In this document: positions 1-9,473 of the stretch, piece by piece
Layout of the letters: each line of letters starts with the position of its first letter
Numbering within the stretch: position 1 is the first letter of the stretch
Source of the DNA: Gordonia sp. OPL2
Lineage (GTDB): Bacteria; Actinomycetota; Actinomycetes; Mycobacteriales; Mycobacteriaceae
Assembly: GCF_003797825.1 (NCBI RefSeq)
Contig: NZ_RKME01000026.1
Location: 17,924-81,923, forward strand
Length of the DNA: 64,000 bases
Direction: 5' to 3'
Program-made: the position numbers and the translations under genes
The notes under the pieces: generated by a model
Told to the model about the DNA's origin: nothing
What the model saw: only the letters and a program-made list of their open reading frames with translations
Database searches by the model: none

Positions 1-24
1 TCTGACGTGAGCGCACGACGTCGC

Positions 25-1902
25 TCACGGACGTGACAGCCGCCCGATGACGACGTTGTGGCCGGGGCTGCGGACACCGTCCTCCCCGAGAGTGGGCTCC
101 GCCCAGGACAGCTCGGGACGCAGGTCGATCGGTACGACCGTCTCCTCCGCCGACAACACGCACACGACCGCCCAATCGCCGCGGAACATCGCGAACCATC
201 CGGCGTCGTCGTCGAAGGCGGTGCTGATGGAGGCGAAGTCGCCGCGGTGCAGGTCGGGTTCGGCCCGGCGCAGTGCGATGAGCCGACGATAGAACGTCAG
301 TATCCGGTGGTGTTCGGGCTGCTCGGGCTCGGTCCAGTCGAGTCGCGAGCGTTCGAATGTGGCCGGCGACTGCGGATCGGGGACGTCGGCGCTGTCCCAG
401 CCGTGGTCGGCGAACTCGCTGCGCCGACCGTTGCGGACGGCGTCGGCCAGTTCTGGCTCCGGGTGGGAGGTGAAGAATGCGAACGGTGTGCCCGCCGCCC
501 ACTCCTCGCCCATGAACAGCATCGGCGTGAACGGGGACAGCAGGACGAGTGCCGCCTTGACGGCGAGTTGCCCGCCGTCGAGATAGGCCGACGGGCGATC
601 GCCGATCGCGCGGTTGCCGACCTGATCGTGGTTGCATGTGTAGGCGAGCAGCGAGGCGGCGGAGACAACACCGGTGGGGATCGGGCGCCCGTGGCGACGG
701 CGGCGGAACGACGAATAGGTGCCGTCGTGGAAAAAGCCTCCCCGCAACACCTTCGCCAGTGCCTCCAGGCTGCCGAAGTCGGCGTAGTAACCCTGCCGCT
801 CTCCGGACACGGCGGTGTGGACGGCGTGATGGATGTCGTCGTCCCACTGTGCGGTGAGGCCGTAGCCGCCGAGGTCGCGCGGGAGGATCAACCGCGGGTC
901 GTTGAGGTCGCTCTCCGCGATGAGCGACAGGGGTCGACCGAGCTCGACTGCGAGCGCATCGGTGGCGACCGCCAGTTCCTCCAGCAGATGCACCGCGCTG
1001 TGGTCGACGAGGGCATGCACCGCGTCCAGCCGCAGTCCGTCGACGTGGAACTCGGCGAACCAGCGCAGGGCGTTGTCGAGGATCAGCGCCCGGACCTCGT
1101 CGGAGTCAGGCTCGGACAGGTTGACCGACGATCCCCAGCTGGTCGTGCCCTCGGTCAGATACGGACCGAACCTGGGCAGATAATTGCCCGACGGCCCGAG
1201 ATGGTTGTAGACGACGTCGAGCACGACGCCGAGTCCACGGCGATGGCAGGCGTCGACGAACCGGGCGAAACCGTCGGGGCCGCCGTACGGCTCGTGGACC
1301 GCGAACCACGCCACGCCGTCGTAGCCCCACCCATGGGCGCCGTTGAACGAGTTGATCGGCATGACCTCGACGACGTCGACCCCGAGGTCCACCAGGTGGT
1401 CGAGGCGGTCGATCGCCGCGTCGAACGTGCCGTCGGTGGTGAAGGTGCCGATGTGCAGTTCGTAGAGCACGGCCCCGCGGATGTCGAGCCCGGTCCAGCC
1501 GTCGTCGTGCCATACCGATTCGTCGGCGCGGTACAGGGCGGCGGAACCGTGGACACCGTCGGGGAGTCGGGGCGCCCGCGGATCCGGGACGGGATCGCCA
1601 CCGTCGACCGCATAGCGGTACCTCGCGGGCGAGACGTCGAGCTCAGGGGCGTCGGTGGGGACCCACCAGCCGGCGGATGTCGTGTCACGCCGCATGCCGA
1701 CCTGCCGGGGCTCGTCGGCGCCGGGCTCGTCGAGAACCAGCGTCACGGTCTCTGCGTCCGGCGCCCAGACCCGCAGCTCTGCAGGTGACGACGGCGGCTC
1801 CGGCAAGGGATGGGGACTCGCCGGGACCGGAATGAAGGGGTTTTCCCACCTCTGGTCGCTCGTCCCAGTTATGGTGTCGGCAGTCCTCGACTCATCGGTC
1901 AC
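25..1902 (-). CDS. treZ: Malto-oligosyltrehalose trehalohydrolase TreZ
   Basis: Releases free trehalose from maltooligosyl-trehalose, the last step of the glycogen-to-trehalose (TreX/TreY/TreZ) route in the cytosol. The 625-residue protein has an N-terminal E-set domain (about 40-110) and a GH13 barrel. The GH13 catalytic residues are visible: nucleophile D293 in DGLRLDAV, acid/base E330 in LIAESD and D426 in CNHDQVGN. Length is normal for the family. The start is GTG at 1902; a TACCTT -10-like box at 1915-1910 would put transcription almost at the start codon, so it may be leaderless. Unusually, its partners treY and treX lie 9.7 kb away, beyond an intervening mce operon. Confidence 0.95.
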   Translation of the reverse strand: MTDESRTADTITGTSDQRWENPFIPVPASPHPLPEPPSSPAELRVWAPDAETVTLVLDEPGADEPRQVGMRRDTTSAGWWVPTDAPELDVSPARYRYAVDGGDPVPDPRAPRLPDGVHGSAALYRADESVWHDDGWTGLDIRGAVLYELHIGTFTTDGTFDAAIDRLDHLVDLGVDVVEVMPINSFNGAHGWGYDGVAWFAVHEPYGGPDGFARFVDACHRRGLGVVLDVVYNHLGPSGNYLPRFGPYLTEGTTSWGSSVNLSEPDSDEVRALILDNALRWFAEFHVDGLRLDAVHALVDHSAVHLLEELAVATDALAVELGRPLSLIAESDLNDPRLILPRDLGGYGLTAQWDDDIHHAVHTAVSGERQGYYADFGSLEALAKVLRGGFFHDGTYSSFRRRRHGRPIPTGVVSAASLLAYTCNHDQVGNRAIGDRPSAYLDGGQLAVKAALVLLSPFTPMLFMGEEWAAGTPFAFFTSHPEPELADAVRNGRRSEFADHGWDSADVPDPQSPATFERSRLDWTEPEQPEHHRILTFYRRLIALRRAEPDLHRGDFASISTAFDDDAGWFAMFRGDWAVVCVLSAEETVVPIDLRPELSWAEPTLGEDGVRSPGHNVVIGRLSRP

Positions 1903-2120
1903 TCAACACAAGGTATGTCGCCCGTACTGAAGGCGCAGATCTCGGTAGTGTGACCCGTGACACAGCACTGGGAGCAAAGCGAGGTATATTACCGGCCGGG
2001 GGATCGGCTCATCCGGGGGGATGTACATGACAGCACGGAGTCGACCATGCGTCTCGATCCAGAACATATATGTGATATGACTTACCCCGGGTGTGGGGAG
2101 TCGAACGCGAGGGTAGGGGA
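1903..2120. promoter_or_regulatory. Divergent treZ / mce-operon control region
   Basis: This 218-bp gap separates treZ (leftward) from yrbEA (rightward). It is visibly more AT-rich than its surroundings in two places. One is a TATATT hexamer at 1985-1990 that could be a -10 box for a leader of about 125 nt. The other is an interrupted palindrome CATAT-N5-ATATG at 2065-2079. A short hairpin CATCC-GGGG-GGATG lies at 2010-2023. The palindrome is placed as an operator for a mce regulator would be, but no regulator gene is adjacent and I do not recognise a known motif (no KstR-like half-sites). Confidence 0.35.
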
Positions 2121-2972
2121 TTGAGTACTGACGCGGTGACGTCGAACGGGGGCGGGGCACGGAGCTCCGGCGGGATACGCCGGTGGTTCCGTGAACACGT
2201 CGTGGCCTCGTTCGACACGTTCGGGCGCCAGATGGGCATGTTCGTCGAGGTCTTCAAAGTCCTCTTCGTCGACATCGTCAAGCGGCGGTTCCCGTTCGGA
2301 GAGTTCATCCGACAGTGCGCCTTCATGGCCAGCACGTCTGTGTTCCCAACGTTCCTCGTCGCGATCCCGATCGGCGTGATCGTGTCCATCCAGGTGTCGA
2401 ACATCGCCGGGCAGATCGGTGCGACATCGTTCTCCGGTGCTGCGACGGGTCTCGGCGTGATCCGGCAGGGCGCACCGTTGGTGACGTCGTTGTTGCTCGC
2501 CGGGGCCGTGGGATCGGCGATCGCCGCGGACCTCGGCTCGCGCACCATCCGCGACGAGATCGACGCGATGCGGGTGATGGGGGTCAACCCCGTCCAGCGC
2601 CTCATCTCGCCACGTCTGCTGGCGACGATGGTCGTCAGTTTCCTGCTCTGCGGGTTCGTCTGCTTCGTCGGCTTCATCACCGGCTACGTGTTCAACGTGT
2701 ACTTCCAGGGTGGTACCCCGGGCAGTTACACGGGCACCTTTGCGTCGTTCGCCAGTACGTCCGACCTGGCATTCGCGATCATCAAGGCCGTCATCTTCGG
2801 TGCCATCGTCGCGGTGGTGGCCTGTGACCGCGGGCTGAACACGAAGGGTGGGCCCGCCGGCGTGGCCAACTCGGTGAACGCGGCCGTGGTGAACTCGGTC
2901 CTGCTGCTGTTCACGGTCAATGTGGTGCTCACCCAGTTGTTCTCGATGCTCGTCCCGGCGAAGGTGGTGTGA
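2121..2972 (+). CDS. yrbEA: YrbEA / MlaE-type permease of the mce lipid transporter
   Basis: Inner-membrane permease subunit of an Mce lipid-import ABC system, working with YrbEB and an unlinked MceG ATPase (family knowledge). Several hydrophobic spans are visible. The central stretch GSAIAADLGSRTIRDEIDAM is the MlaE-family signature thought to contact the ATPase (EIDAMRVMG). I chose the TTG at 2121, preceded by the purine-rich GAGGGTAGGGGA, giving 283 residues. A GTG at 2091 would add ten residues and is the alternative. It is the first gene of a nine-gene run with 1-13 bp gaps or overlaps. Confidence 0.9.
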   Translation: MSTDAVTSNGGGARSSGGIRRWFREHVVASFDTFGRQMGMFVEVFKVLFVDIVKRRFPFGEFIRQCAFMASTSVFPTFLVAIPIGVIVSIQVSNIAGQIGATSFSGAATGLGVIRQGAPLVTSLLLAGAVGSAIAADLGSRTIRDEIDAMRVMGVNPVQRLISPRLLATMVVSFLLCGFVCFVGFITGYVFNVYFQGGTPGSYTGTFASFASTSDLAFAIIKAVIFGAIVAVVACDRGLNTKGGPAGVANSVNAAVVNSVLLLFTVNVVLTQLFSMLVPAKVV

Positions 2973-2973
2973 G

Positions 2974-3840
2974 ATGACCGCGTCCCGGTATGTACCGCCG
3001 CTGTTGCGGCCGGTCGAGGCGGCCAAGGGCCTGTATCGCGGTCCGCGTGACGGCATCGCGGCGATGGGCCACCTCATCACCTTCCTGGTGAAGTCGGTCG
3101 GGTCGGTGCCGCTGACCTTCACGCACTACCGCAAGGAGGTGTGGCGGCTGCTGTCCGACGTGGCGTGGGGCAACGGTGCGCTGGTCGTCGGCGGCGGCAC
3201 CGTCGGCGTCATGGTCATCCTCGGCCTGATGGGCGGGGCGACCGTCGGGATCGAGGGCTACACCGCGCTGAACCTGCTCGGCATGGGCCCGGTCACCGGC
3301 GGACTGTCGGCATTCGCCACCACGCGCGAGATCGCGCCGCTGCTCGCGGCGACCGCGTTCACCGCGCAGTCCGGATGCCGGTTCACCGCGCAACTCGGTT
3401 CGATGCGGATCGCCGAGGAGATCGACGCGCTCGAGTCGATCGCGATCCGACCCTTGCCCTATCTCGTCACCACGCGCATGTCGGCGGCGGTCCTGGCGAT
3501 CGTGCCGCTGTACGCGGTGTCGCTCGCGGCCAATTACCTCGCGTGTCAGGTGATGTACCAACTCCAGAGCGACCAGGGTGCGGGCACCTATCTCTACTAC
3601 TTCAACCAGTTCCTGTTGTCGTCGGACATGGTCTTCTCGTTCATCAAGGTGATCGTCTTCGTCCTGCTGACGACGTTCATCCAGTGTTACTACGGCTATT
3701 TCGCCTCTGGAGGTCCCGAAGGTGTGGGTGTGGCCGCCGGTCACGCGATCCGGATGGCGATCATCGTGATCGTCTTCGCGAATCTCGTCATGACATTGGT
3801 GTTCTGGGGCACGTCTCCCGGAATCAAGATCTCGGGATAG
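2974..3840 (+). CDS. yrbEB: YrbEB / MlaE-type permease of the mce lipid transporter
   Basis: Second permease subunit of the Mce transporter, 288 residues. It carries the same MlaE signature as its neighbour (RIAEEIDALESIAIRPLPYL) and multiple transmembrane spans. The start is ATG at 2974, one base after the yrbEA stop, so translation is probably coupled. The open frame extends upstream into yrbEA, but that part is out of family. YrbEA and YrbEB normally form a heterodimer in the cytoplasmic membrane through which Mce-shuttled lipids enter. Confidence 0.92.
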   Translation: MTASRYVPPLLRPVEAAKGLYRGPRDGIAAMGHLITFLVKSVGSVPLTFTHYRKEVWRLLSDVAWGNGALVVGGGTVGVMVILGLMGGATVGIEGYTALNLLGMGPVTGGLSAFATTREIAPLLAATAFTAQSGCRFTAQLGSMRIAEEIDALESIAIRPLPYLVTTRMSAAVLAIVPLYAVSLAANYLACQVMYQLQSDQGAGTYLYYFNQFLLSSDMVFSFIKVIVFVLLTTFIQCYYGYFASGGPEGVGVAAGHAIRMAIIVIVFANLVMTLVFWGTSPGIKISG

Positions 3841-3849
3841 GGGGAGGAG

Positions 3850-5196
3850 ATGAACATCGCCACCGGTGGCCGCGATCCCTCGCTGCTCACCTATGTCCTG
3901 CGCGGCATCGCCTTCCTCGTCGCGCTCCTCATCCTGTTCGTCCTGCTCTTCCTGCGCTATCAGGGCACGTTCACCTCCACGGTCCCGGTGACCGCGAAGC
4001 TCACCGACGTCGGCGACGGTCTCCTCACGAGTGCCGACGTGCGGTACAACGGGCTGATCGTCGGATCGGTGAAGTCCATCGAGCTCAGTAACGAGGTGGG
4101 TCCCGGGAATCTGCCGTACAAGGACGTCGGCATCGACATCGATCCGGATCAGGCCGAGGGCATCCCGAGCAACGTCACCGCACGGACCGTGCCGTCGAAC
4201 CTGTTCGGCGTCAACTCGGTCGAACTCGTCCGGCCCGATCAACCGGATGCCGGGCACCTGTCGTCGGATGCGACGATCCCGGCCAACGAGTCACTGGAGA
4301 CCCTCCGACTCCAGGACGCGCAGAACGAGATCCGGACGTTGCTGCAGGCCGTGCCGCCGGAGGAGCTGGCATCGGTGCTCGGGACACTCGCCGACGCGCT
4401 CAAGGGCGGCGGCGCGGTGTTCGGCGCGTTCGTACCGCTGCTGAACAACTACTGGCAGACCATCAACGCGCAGTTCCCGCCCGGTGCGCCGTCGGGGTTC
4501 GACAACTTCAACAACGCCGTCCGCGGCTTGTCGCAGTCGACTCCCGAGCTGCTGGACACCCTGGGTCGTAGCGTGATCCCCGCGATGACCATCGCGGAGA
4601 AGCAGCAGGATCTCACCGCTTTGCTGTCCGCCGGGCAAGGCGTCCTCGACGAGACCCAGGCGCTGTTCGCGGCGAACGGGAATCGCGGGCAGCGGGTCGT
4701 ACGCGACCTCAACACCATGATCGGAGCGGCTGTCCTGGAACCGGAATCGCTACCCCAGGCACTGACGGCACTGAACAACCTCGCGGCCAAGGTGCTGACC
4801 GTGTTCACCGGTGTGAACGGTCACGCGCAGTTGAACATCGGCGTGAGCTTCGGTGCGTTCGAACGGTATACGCGGCAGAACTGCCCGGTGTACAACGGCG
4901 GCAGGTACGGCCAGACGCGTGGACCCGGATGTGTCGGGCCGGGTACGGGTACGGGACCGACGAGCTCGGGACCGCTGATGATCTATCCGTCCAACGGCAT
5001 GCGGCGCAATGCGGCGAAGTTCGGTGCGGTGTCCACGGGCGCCGACAACAAGACCCTCGGCACGGCACTCAAACGAAAGCCGACAGCCGCCGACACCCTG
5101 ATGCTCGGGCCCCTTGTGCAGTCGAGCACCATCGCGCCGAAGGCTCCCGGTGCCCAGCGTGACAGCCGGCGTGACAGCCAGGGAGGTGGCCGATGA
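3850..5196 (+). CDS. mceA: Mce family protein MceA
   Basis: First of six Mce subunits, 448 residues. It has a short cytoplasmic N-terminus, one membrane helix (about 20-38), the MCE beta-barrel domain (VPVTAKLTDVGDGLLTSADVRYNGLIVG, split by the usual turn), a long alpha-helical region and a variable Pro/Ser/Gly-rich C-terminus. The helical parts of six Mce proteins are thought to form a tunnel across the periplasm. The start follows a strong GGGGGAGGAG ribosome site. No substrate can be named from sequence. Confidence 0.92.
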   Translation: MNIATGGRDPSLLTYVLRGIAFLVALLILFVLLFLRYQGTFTSTVPVTAKLTDVGDGLLTSADVRYNGLIVGSVKSIELSNEVGPGNLPYKDVGIDIDPDQAEGIPSNVTARTVPSNLFGVNSVELVRPDQPDAGHLSSDATIPANESLETLRLQDAQNEIRTLLQAVPPEELASVLGTLADALKGGGAVFGAFVPLLNNYWQTINAQFPPGAPSGFDNFNNAVRGLSQSTPELLDTLGRSVIPAMTIAEKQQDLTALLSAGQGVLDETQALFAANGNRGQRVVRDLNTMIGAAVLEPESLPQALTALNNLAAKVLTVFTGVNGHAQLNIGVSFGAFERYTRQNCPVYNGGRYGQTRGPGCVGPGTGTGPTSSGPLMIYPSNGMRRNAAKFGAVSTGADNKTLGTALKRKPTAADTLMLGPLVQSSTIAPKAPGAQRDSRRDSQGGGR

Positions 5197-6227
5197 GCCG
5201 CGGCCAGGCCAGCATCCGCAAACCGCTGATCGGATTCACGGTGTTCGGGGTCGTGGCACTGCTGCTGACCTACGTCATCTGGTCGACCCTGGAACGATCG
5301 CTGCCGGGGAACACCAACTCGTACACGACCTACTTCAACGACGCGTCCGGCCTCGCCTCGGGTGACGACGTCCGCATGGCCGGCGTGCGGGTGGGCCGGG
5401 TCGGCGACATCTCGCTCGACGACGGGCGCGCCCGCGTCACCTTCGAGGTGCAGACCGACCAGTCGGTGTTCACCAACACGCAGGCGGCGATCCGCTACCA
5501 GAACCTCATCGGACAGCGATATCTGTCGCTCACCCTGGCCGAGGGGAAGGAGAGCAAGCCCCTCGCCGCCGGATCGACGCTGCAGCAGCCGTCCGAGGAC
5601 TCCTTCGACGTGACACGACTGCTCGCCGGGTTCCAGCCGGTCTTCGAGACGCTGAAACCCGAACAGGTCAACGCACTCTCGGAAGGCCTGATCCAGGCAT
5701 TCCAGGGCAACCAGGTGTCGCTGAGCTACACCGTCGCCGAGGTCGGCACGCTCGCCAGTGACATGGCCGACCGCGATCAGGTGATCGGGGCGATCATCAA
5801 CAACCTCAGTTCGGTGATGCGCGATCTGTCGCTGCAGGGCAATCAGGTGACCACCGTCGTCGACAGCATCTCCACGCTGATCCGTGATCTGAACGCCAAC
5901 TCCGCCGCCTTCGGCAAGTCGGTGACGCAGATCGGTCAGACCGCGAGCGGGTTCGCCGACGTGCTCTCGCAGAGCCGGGATTCGCTGGCCGGCGCGGCGA
6001 CCGATGCGCGGGCGGCTACGAACACGCTGATCGCCAACGGTGCCAAGCTCGATCGCCTGGCCGGCCAGCTGCCGGTCTTCCTCGGTCATTTCCCGCTCGT
6101 ACTCGGACAGGGTGCCTACCTGAACATCTACGCATGTGATCTCGACATCGCGATCGGCGACGTCCTCTTTCCGCCGGGACTGATCAACAAGATCGGCGGC
6201 ACACGACACTCGGAGGTGTGCCGATGA
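5193..6227 (+). CDS. mceB: Mce family protein MceB
   Basis: Mce subunit of 344 residues. Its ATG at 5193 overlaps the mceA stop (ATGA). It has one N-terminal membrane anchor (about 10-28) and an MCE domain (YTTYFNDASGLASGDDVRMA, then VRVGRVGDISL), followed by a helical region. The C-terminal NIYACDLDIAIG stretch with a Cys is typical of this subunit class. It is in the same operon as YrbEAB and should be exported and membrane-anchored. Confidence 0.92.
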   Translation: MSRGQASIRKPLIGFTVFGVVALLLTYVIWSTLERSLPGNTNSYTTYFNDASGLASGDDVRMAGVRVGRVGDISLDDGRARVTFEVQTDQSVFTNTQAAIRYQNLIGQRYLSLTLAEGKESKPLAAGSTLQQPSEDSFDVTRLLAGFQPVFETLKPEQVNALSEGLIQAFQGNQVSLSYTVAEVGTLASDMADRDQVIGAIINNLSSVMRDLSLQGNQVTTVVDSISTLIRDLNANSAAFGKSVTQIGQTASGFADVLSQSRDSLAGAATDARAATNTLIANGAKLDRLAGQLPVFLGHFPLVLGQGAYLNIYACDLDIAIGDVLFPPGLINKIGGTRHSEVCR

Positions 6228-7213
6228 GCAGGTGGCGCAAGCACTTCGACGAGAACCGGCGCGTCTGGTACGGCTTGGCCGGTGCCGTGGTCATCGTACT
6301 GCTGGTCCTGGCCGTGACGGGGCTGGCCGGAGCTCACATCGGCAAGAAGACCTACGTCGGCGACTTCGCGCAGGCCGGCGGAATCCGGCCCGGCGACAAG
6401 GTGCGCGTCGCGGGAATCGACGTCGGTGAGGTGAGCTCCACCGAGCTCGCCGGAAATCACGTGACGGTCACCATGAAGGTCGACCAAGATGTCGACGTCA
6501 CCTCCAACGGTTCCGCCGAGATCAAGATGTCGACGCTCCTGGGGCAGCGCTATGTCGATGTCTCTCTGGGTGATTCGACATCACCGGCGCCCGACGGCCG
6601 CATCTCGCAGACCAGCGTGCCCTACGACCTGCAGAAGACGATCGAGGCGGGGACACCGGTCATCGCCGGCATCAACGACGAGGACTTCGCCGAGGGGCTG
6701 CGCACACTCAACAAGCAGCTGGCCGGCGCGCCCGCGGTCACCAAGCCGACGCTGGACTCACTGACCGCGATGTCGAAGGTGATCACCAATCGACGCGACC
6801 AGATCAATCAGCTCGTGAGCGACACCAAGACGGTGACCTCCATCGTCAACGACAGTCAGACGCAGTTGTCGATCATCGTCGGCCAGGGCCGCCAGCTCGC
6901 CGAGAAGATCGCCGCCCGCGAGGCTTTGGTCACCCGCATGCTCGACGGCATCGCCGAACTCACCGAGCAGGCCCGCGCGGTCGCCCGGGAGAACGGAAAC
7001 CAGTTCGCCCCCATCATGGCCAACCTCAACACGATGTCGCAGGGTCTGGAGAAGAACCGGCAGAACCTGCGCAAACTGCTCGAGGTCCTCCCCGTCACCG
7101 CGCGGCTCACCAACAACGTGATCGGCGACGGACCGTATGCCAACGGCTATCTGCCCTGGGGCATCTTCCCGGACAACTGGCTGTGCACGGCACGGGTGGT
7201 GGACGGATGCTGA
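6224..7213 (+). CDS. mceC: Mce family protein MceC
   Basis: Mce subunit, 329 residues from ATG 6224, which overlaps the mceB stop in ATGA; an in-frame GTG at 6218 is the alternative. N-terminal membrane helix (about 15-35), then the MCE domain (FAQAGGIRPGDKVRVAGIDV) and a long helical section. The C-terminus YLPWGIFPDNWLCTARVVDG ends with the Cys found in mycobacterial MceC-type proteins. It is part of the periplasmic lipid shuttle of this operon. Confidence 0.92.
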   Translation: MSRWRKHFDENRRVWYGLAGAVVIVLLVLAVTGLAGAHIGKKTYVGDFAQAGGIRPGDKVRVAGIDVGEVSSTELAGNHVTVTMKVDQDVDVTSNGSAEIKMSTLLGQRYVDVSLGDSTSPAPDGRISQTSVPYDLQKTIEAGTPVIAGINDEDFAEGLRTLNKQLAGAPAVTKPTLDSLTAMSKVITNRRDQINQLVSDTKTVTSIVNDSQTQLSIIVGQGRQLAEKIAAREALVTRMLDGIAELTEQARAVARENGNQFAPIMANLNTMSQGLEKNRQNLRKLLEVLPVTARLTNNVIGDGPYANGYLPWGIFPDNWLCTARVVDGC

Positions 7214-8310
7214 GCCGTACGACGCTCCGACGCTCGCTGACACTGACCGCGGTGTCGGTACTCGTCGTGCTCGGCCTGTCCGGCTGCTCGCTCATCCCGG
7301 CGAAGTGGACGACGGCCTTCGGGTCGGCCATCGAGGTCACCGCCTACTTCGACGACGTCTCCGGTCTTTACAAGAGCAATGACGTCGCCGTGCTCGGCAT
7401 GCCGGTGGGGCAGGTGACCTCCGTGGAGCAGCAGGGCAATCGGGTCAAGGTGACCTTCACGGTCGACAAGGACGTTCCGATCCCGGCCGACGCCACCGCA
7501 GCGATCGTCAACACCTCGATCGTGACCACGCGTCACGTCGAGCTGTCGCCGACCTATTCGGAGGGTCCCAAGCTCACCGACGGCGCGGTCATCACCCAGA
7601 CGAAGAGCCCGGTGTCGGTGGGCGAGTTGTTCGACTCCATCGACGGTCTGGTGAAGTCGCTGTCCGGCGATGCGCCGGGCGAGGGCCCGGTGGCCGACAT
7701 GATCGACATCACCTCCGGCATCACCAGCGGCAACGGCGAACGGATGCGCGAGGCCCTCGACGAGCTCAGCAAGGCCGGCTCGGTCGCGTCGGGCAACAGC
7801 GATGCCCTCGTCGACATCATCCGCACCGTGCAGAAGCTCACGACGACCCTCGTCTCGAACTACCCGAAGATGACCGCGTTCTCGAACTCGATCAACGACG
7901 TGGCGGGCATGTTGCGAACCCAGGCACCGGGCCTGCAGGCGACACTGGCGGATCTCAATGTCGCGCTGCAGAACACGACGGCCTTCCTGCGTGACAACGC
8001 CGGGACCATCGGTTCGTCGACCGGCCGTCTCGCCGCGCTGGCGTCCAACCTGAGCGACTTCTCCCGGCAGGTCGTCGAGACCATCGACCTCGGACCGTTG
8101 CTGTTCCAGAACCTCAGCAACTCGGTGTCGGCGGAACAGGGCGCGTGGCGAGCGCAGGTGCTCCTGGACAAGTCGCTGATCGACACCGAGGCGCTGTCGA
8201 CCTTCTGCCAGGCGATCAACCTGCAGAAGAATGGTTGCCGCACCGGACAACTGAAGGATTTCGGACCCGACCTGGGGGTCTTCTCGGCACTCCTGGAGCT
8301 GACGAAATGA
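7207..8310 (+). CDS. mceD: Mce family protein MceD, predicted lipoprotein
   Basis: Mce subunit, 367 residues from ATG 7207, overlapping the mceC stop. The N-terminus is an Arg-containing signal peptide ending in a lipobox LSGC (C27), so this subunit is predicted to be lipidated, unlike the usual MceD with a plain anchor. The MCE domain follows (VTAYFDDVSGLYKSNDVAVL, MPVGQVTSV). The C-terminus has FCQAINLQKNGC with two Cys. Position four in the operon fits MceD. Confidence 0.88.
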   Translation: MLSRTTLRRSLTLTAVSVLVVLGLSGCSLIPAKWTTAFGSAIEVTAYFDDVSGLYKSNDVAVLGMPVGQVTSVEQQGNRVKVTFTVDKDVPIPADATAAIVNTSIVTTRHVELSPTYSEGPKLTDGAVITQTKSPVSVGELFDSIDGLVKSLSGDAPGEGPVADMIDITSGITSGNGERMREALDELSKAGSVASGNSDALVDIIRTVQKLTTTLVSNYPKMTAFSNSINDVAGMLRTQAPGLQATLADLNVALQNTTAFLRDNAGTIGSSTGRLAALASNLSDFSRQVVETIDLGPLLFQNLSNSVSAEQGAWRAQVLLDKSLIDTEALSTFCQAINLQKNGCRTGQLKDFGPDLGVFSALLELTK

Positions 8311-9473
8311 CACGCGAGACCGTGCGAGAGACGCACCCCGCACCCTTCCGGGGGCAACCCGACGGCGGATCGGGTCGCCGGTTGCGGCGCCGCGGGATCA
8401 TGGCGGCGGCGGTGACCGCGGTGTTGACGATGTCGGGTTGCGGGATCGTGCCGGGTCTGACGGTCGAACAGATCCCCTTGCCGGCACCGGGAGGCATCGG
8501 CGACTCGATCGAGCTCACAGCGAAGTTCGACAACGCGCTCAACCTGCCCACGAGGGCCAAGGTGAAGCTCTATGGCACCGACGTCGGGCAGGTGTCCGAC
8601 ATCGTCGCGCACGACTATTCGGCGATCGTGACCATGAACGTCGGCACCTCGTCGAAGCTGCCCGTCGGAACGGGCGCGGAGTTGCGTCAGGCGACCCCAC
8701 TCGGTGACGTGTTCGTCGCCCTGTTGCCACCCAAGGGGCAGCCGACCGGCTACATGACGAACGGTGACACACTGTCCGGCCCGACCTCGGCGGCGGCGAC
8801 CGTCGAGGACCTGCTGGTCAGCACGTCGGGGTTGGTCGACAGCGGCTCGCTGAGCTCGGTCCAGGTGATCCTCACCGAACTCAGCAGTGCGGTGTCCGCC
8901 GATCCGGATGCGCTGTCCGGCTCCATCGAGGGTCTGACGACGGCGATCACCAAGTTCAACCAGAATGCCGGAGCGGTCGACGAGTCGATGCGCACCACGC
9001 GGGTGCTGACCGACCAGCTCGCGGCGGGTCGCGCGCAGATCATGGCATCGATCAACAAACTGGGTCCGGCGGTGAACGCGATCAACTCACAGATCGGTCA
9101 GATCCTGACGACCCTGGACAAGACGAATCAGGTCACCGCGGCGACGAACGACTTCCTCAACTCCGACGGCGACAACCTCGTCGAGATGATCGGACACCTG
9201 CAGACCGCTCTCAACGGGCTGCGCGAGGGCGCCTCGACGCTGGGGGCGCTGTCGGACAACGTCGCGGTGCTCACTCCCAAATGGGTCAAGTCGACGCCGG
9301 GCAGCGCGGCGGCGTTGTCGTCGAAGGTCTATTACCTCAACCCGGGCGCCGGCTTCGATTCGGCAAGCCGGCTCCCCGAGGTGGGCGACGTCGACGAGGC
9401 GTCGAAGGCCTTGCAGCAGACGCTGACCCGCCTGCTCGCCCGCCTGACCGGGACGAAGGGATGCTGCGGATGA
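8307..9473 (+). CDS. mceE: Mce family protein MceE, predicted lipoprotein
   Basis: Mce subunit, 388 residues. ATG at 8307 overlaps the mceD stop (ATGA). A basic N-terminus (RRLRRRG), a hydrophobic stretch and a lipobox MSGC (C45) mark it as a lipoprotein, the classical state of MceE (LprK/LprN class). The MCE domain (LTAKFDNALNLPTRAKVKLY, then GTDVGQVSDI) and a helical region follow. With MceD also lipidated, this operon encodes two adjacent Mce lipoproteins. Confidence 0.9.
   Translation: MTRETVRETHPAPFRGQPDGGSGRRLRRRGIMAAAVTAVLTMSGCGIVPGLTVEQIPLPAPGGIGDSIELTAKFDNALNLPTRAKVKLYGTDVGQVSDIVAHDYSAIVTMNVGTSSKLPVGTGAELRQATPLGDVFVALLPPKGQPTGYMTNGDTLSGPTSAAATVEDLLVSTSGLVDSGSLSSVQVILTELSSAVSADPDALSGSIEGLTTAITKFNQNAGAVDESMRTTRVLTDQLAAGRAQIMASINKLGPAVNAINSQIGQILTTLDKTNQVTAATNDFLNSDGDNLVEMIGHLQTALNGLREGASTLGALSDNVAVLTPKWVKSTPGSAAALSSKVYYLNPGAGFDSASRLPEVGDVDEASKALQQTLTRLLARLTGTKGCCG

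Noticed and set aside
58..1788. 576-codon open frame antisense to treZ
   Set aside because: It mirrors treZ codon periodicity in GC-rich DNA, has no family motif and opposes a gene with an intact active site.
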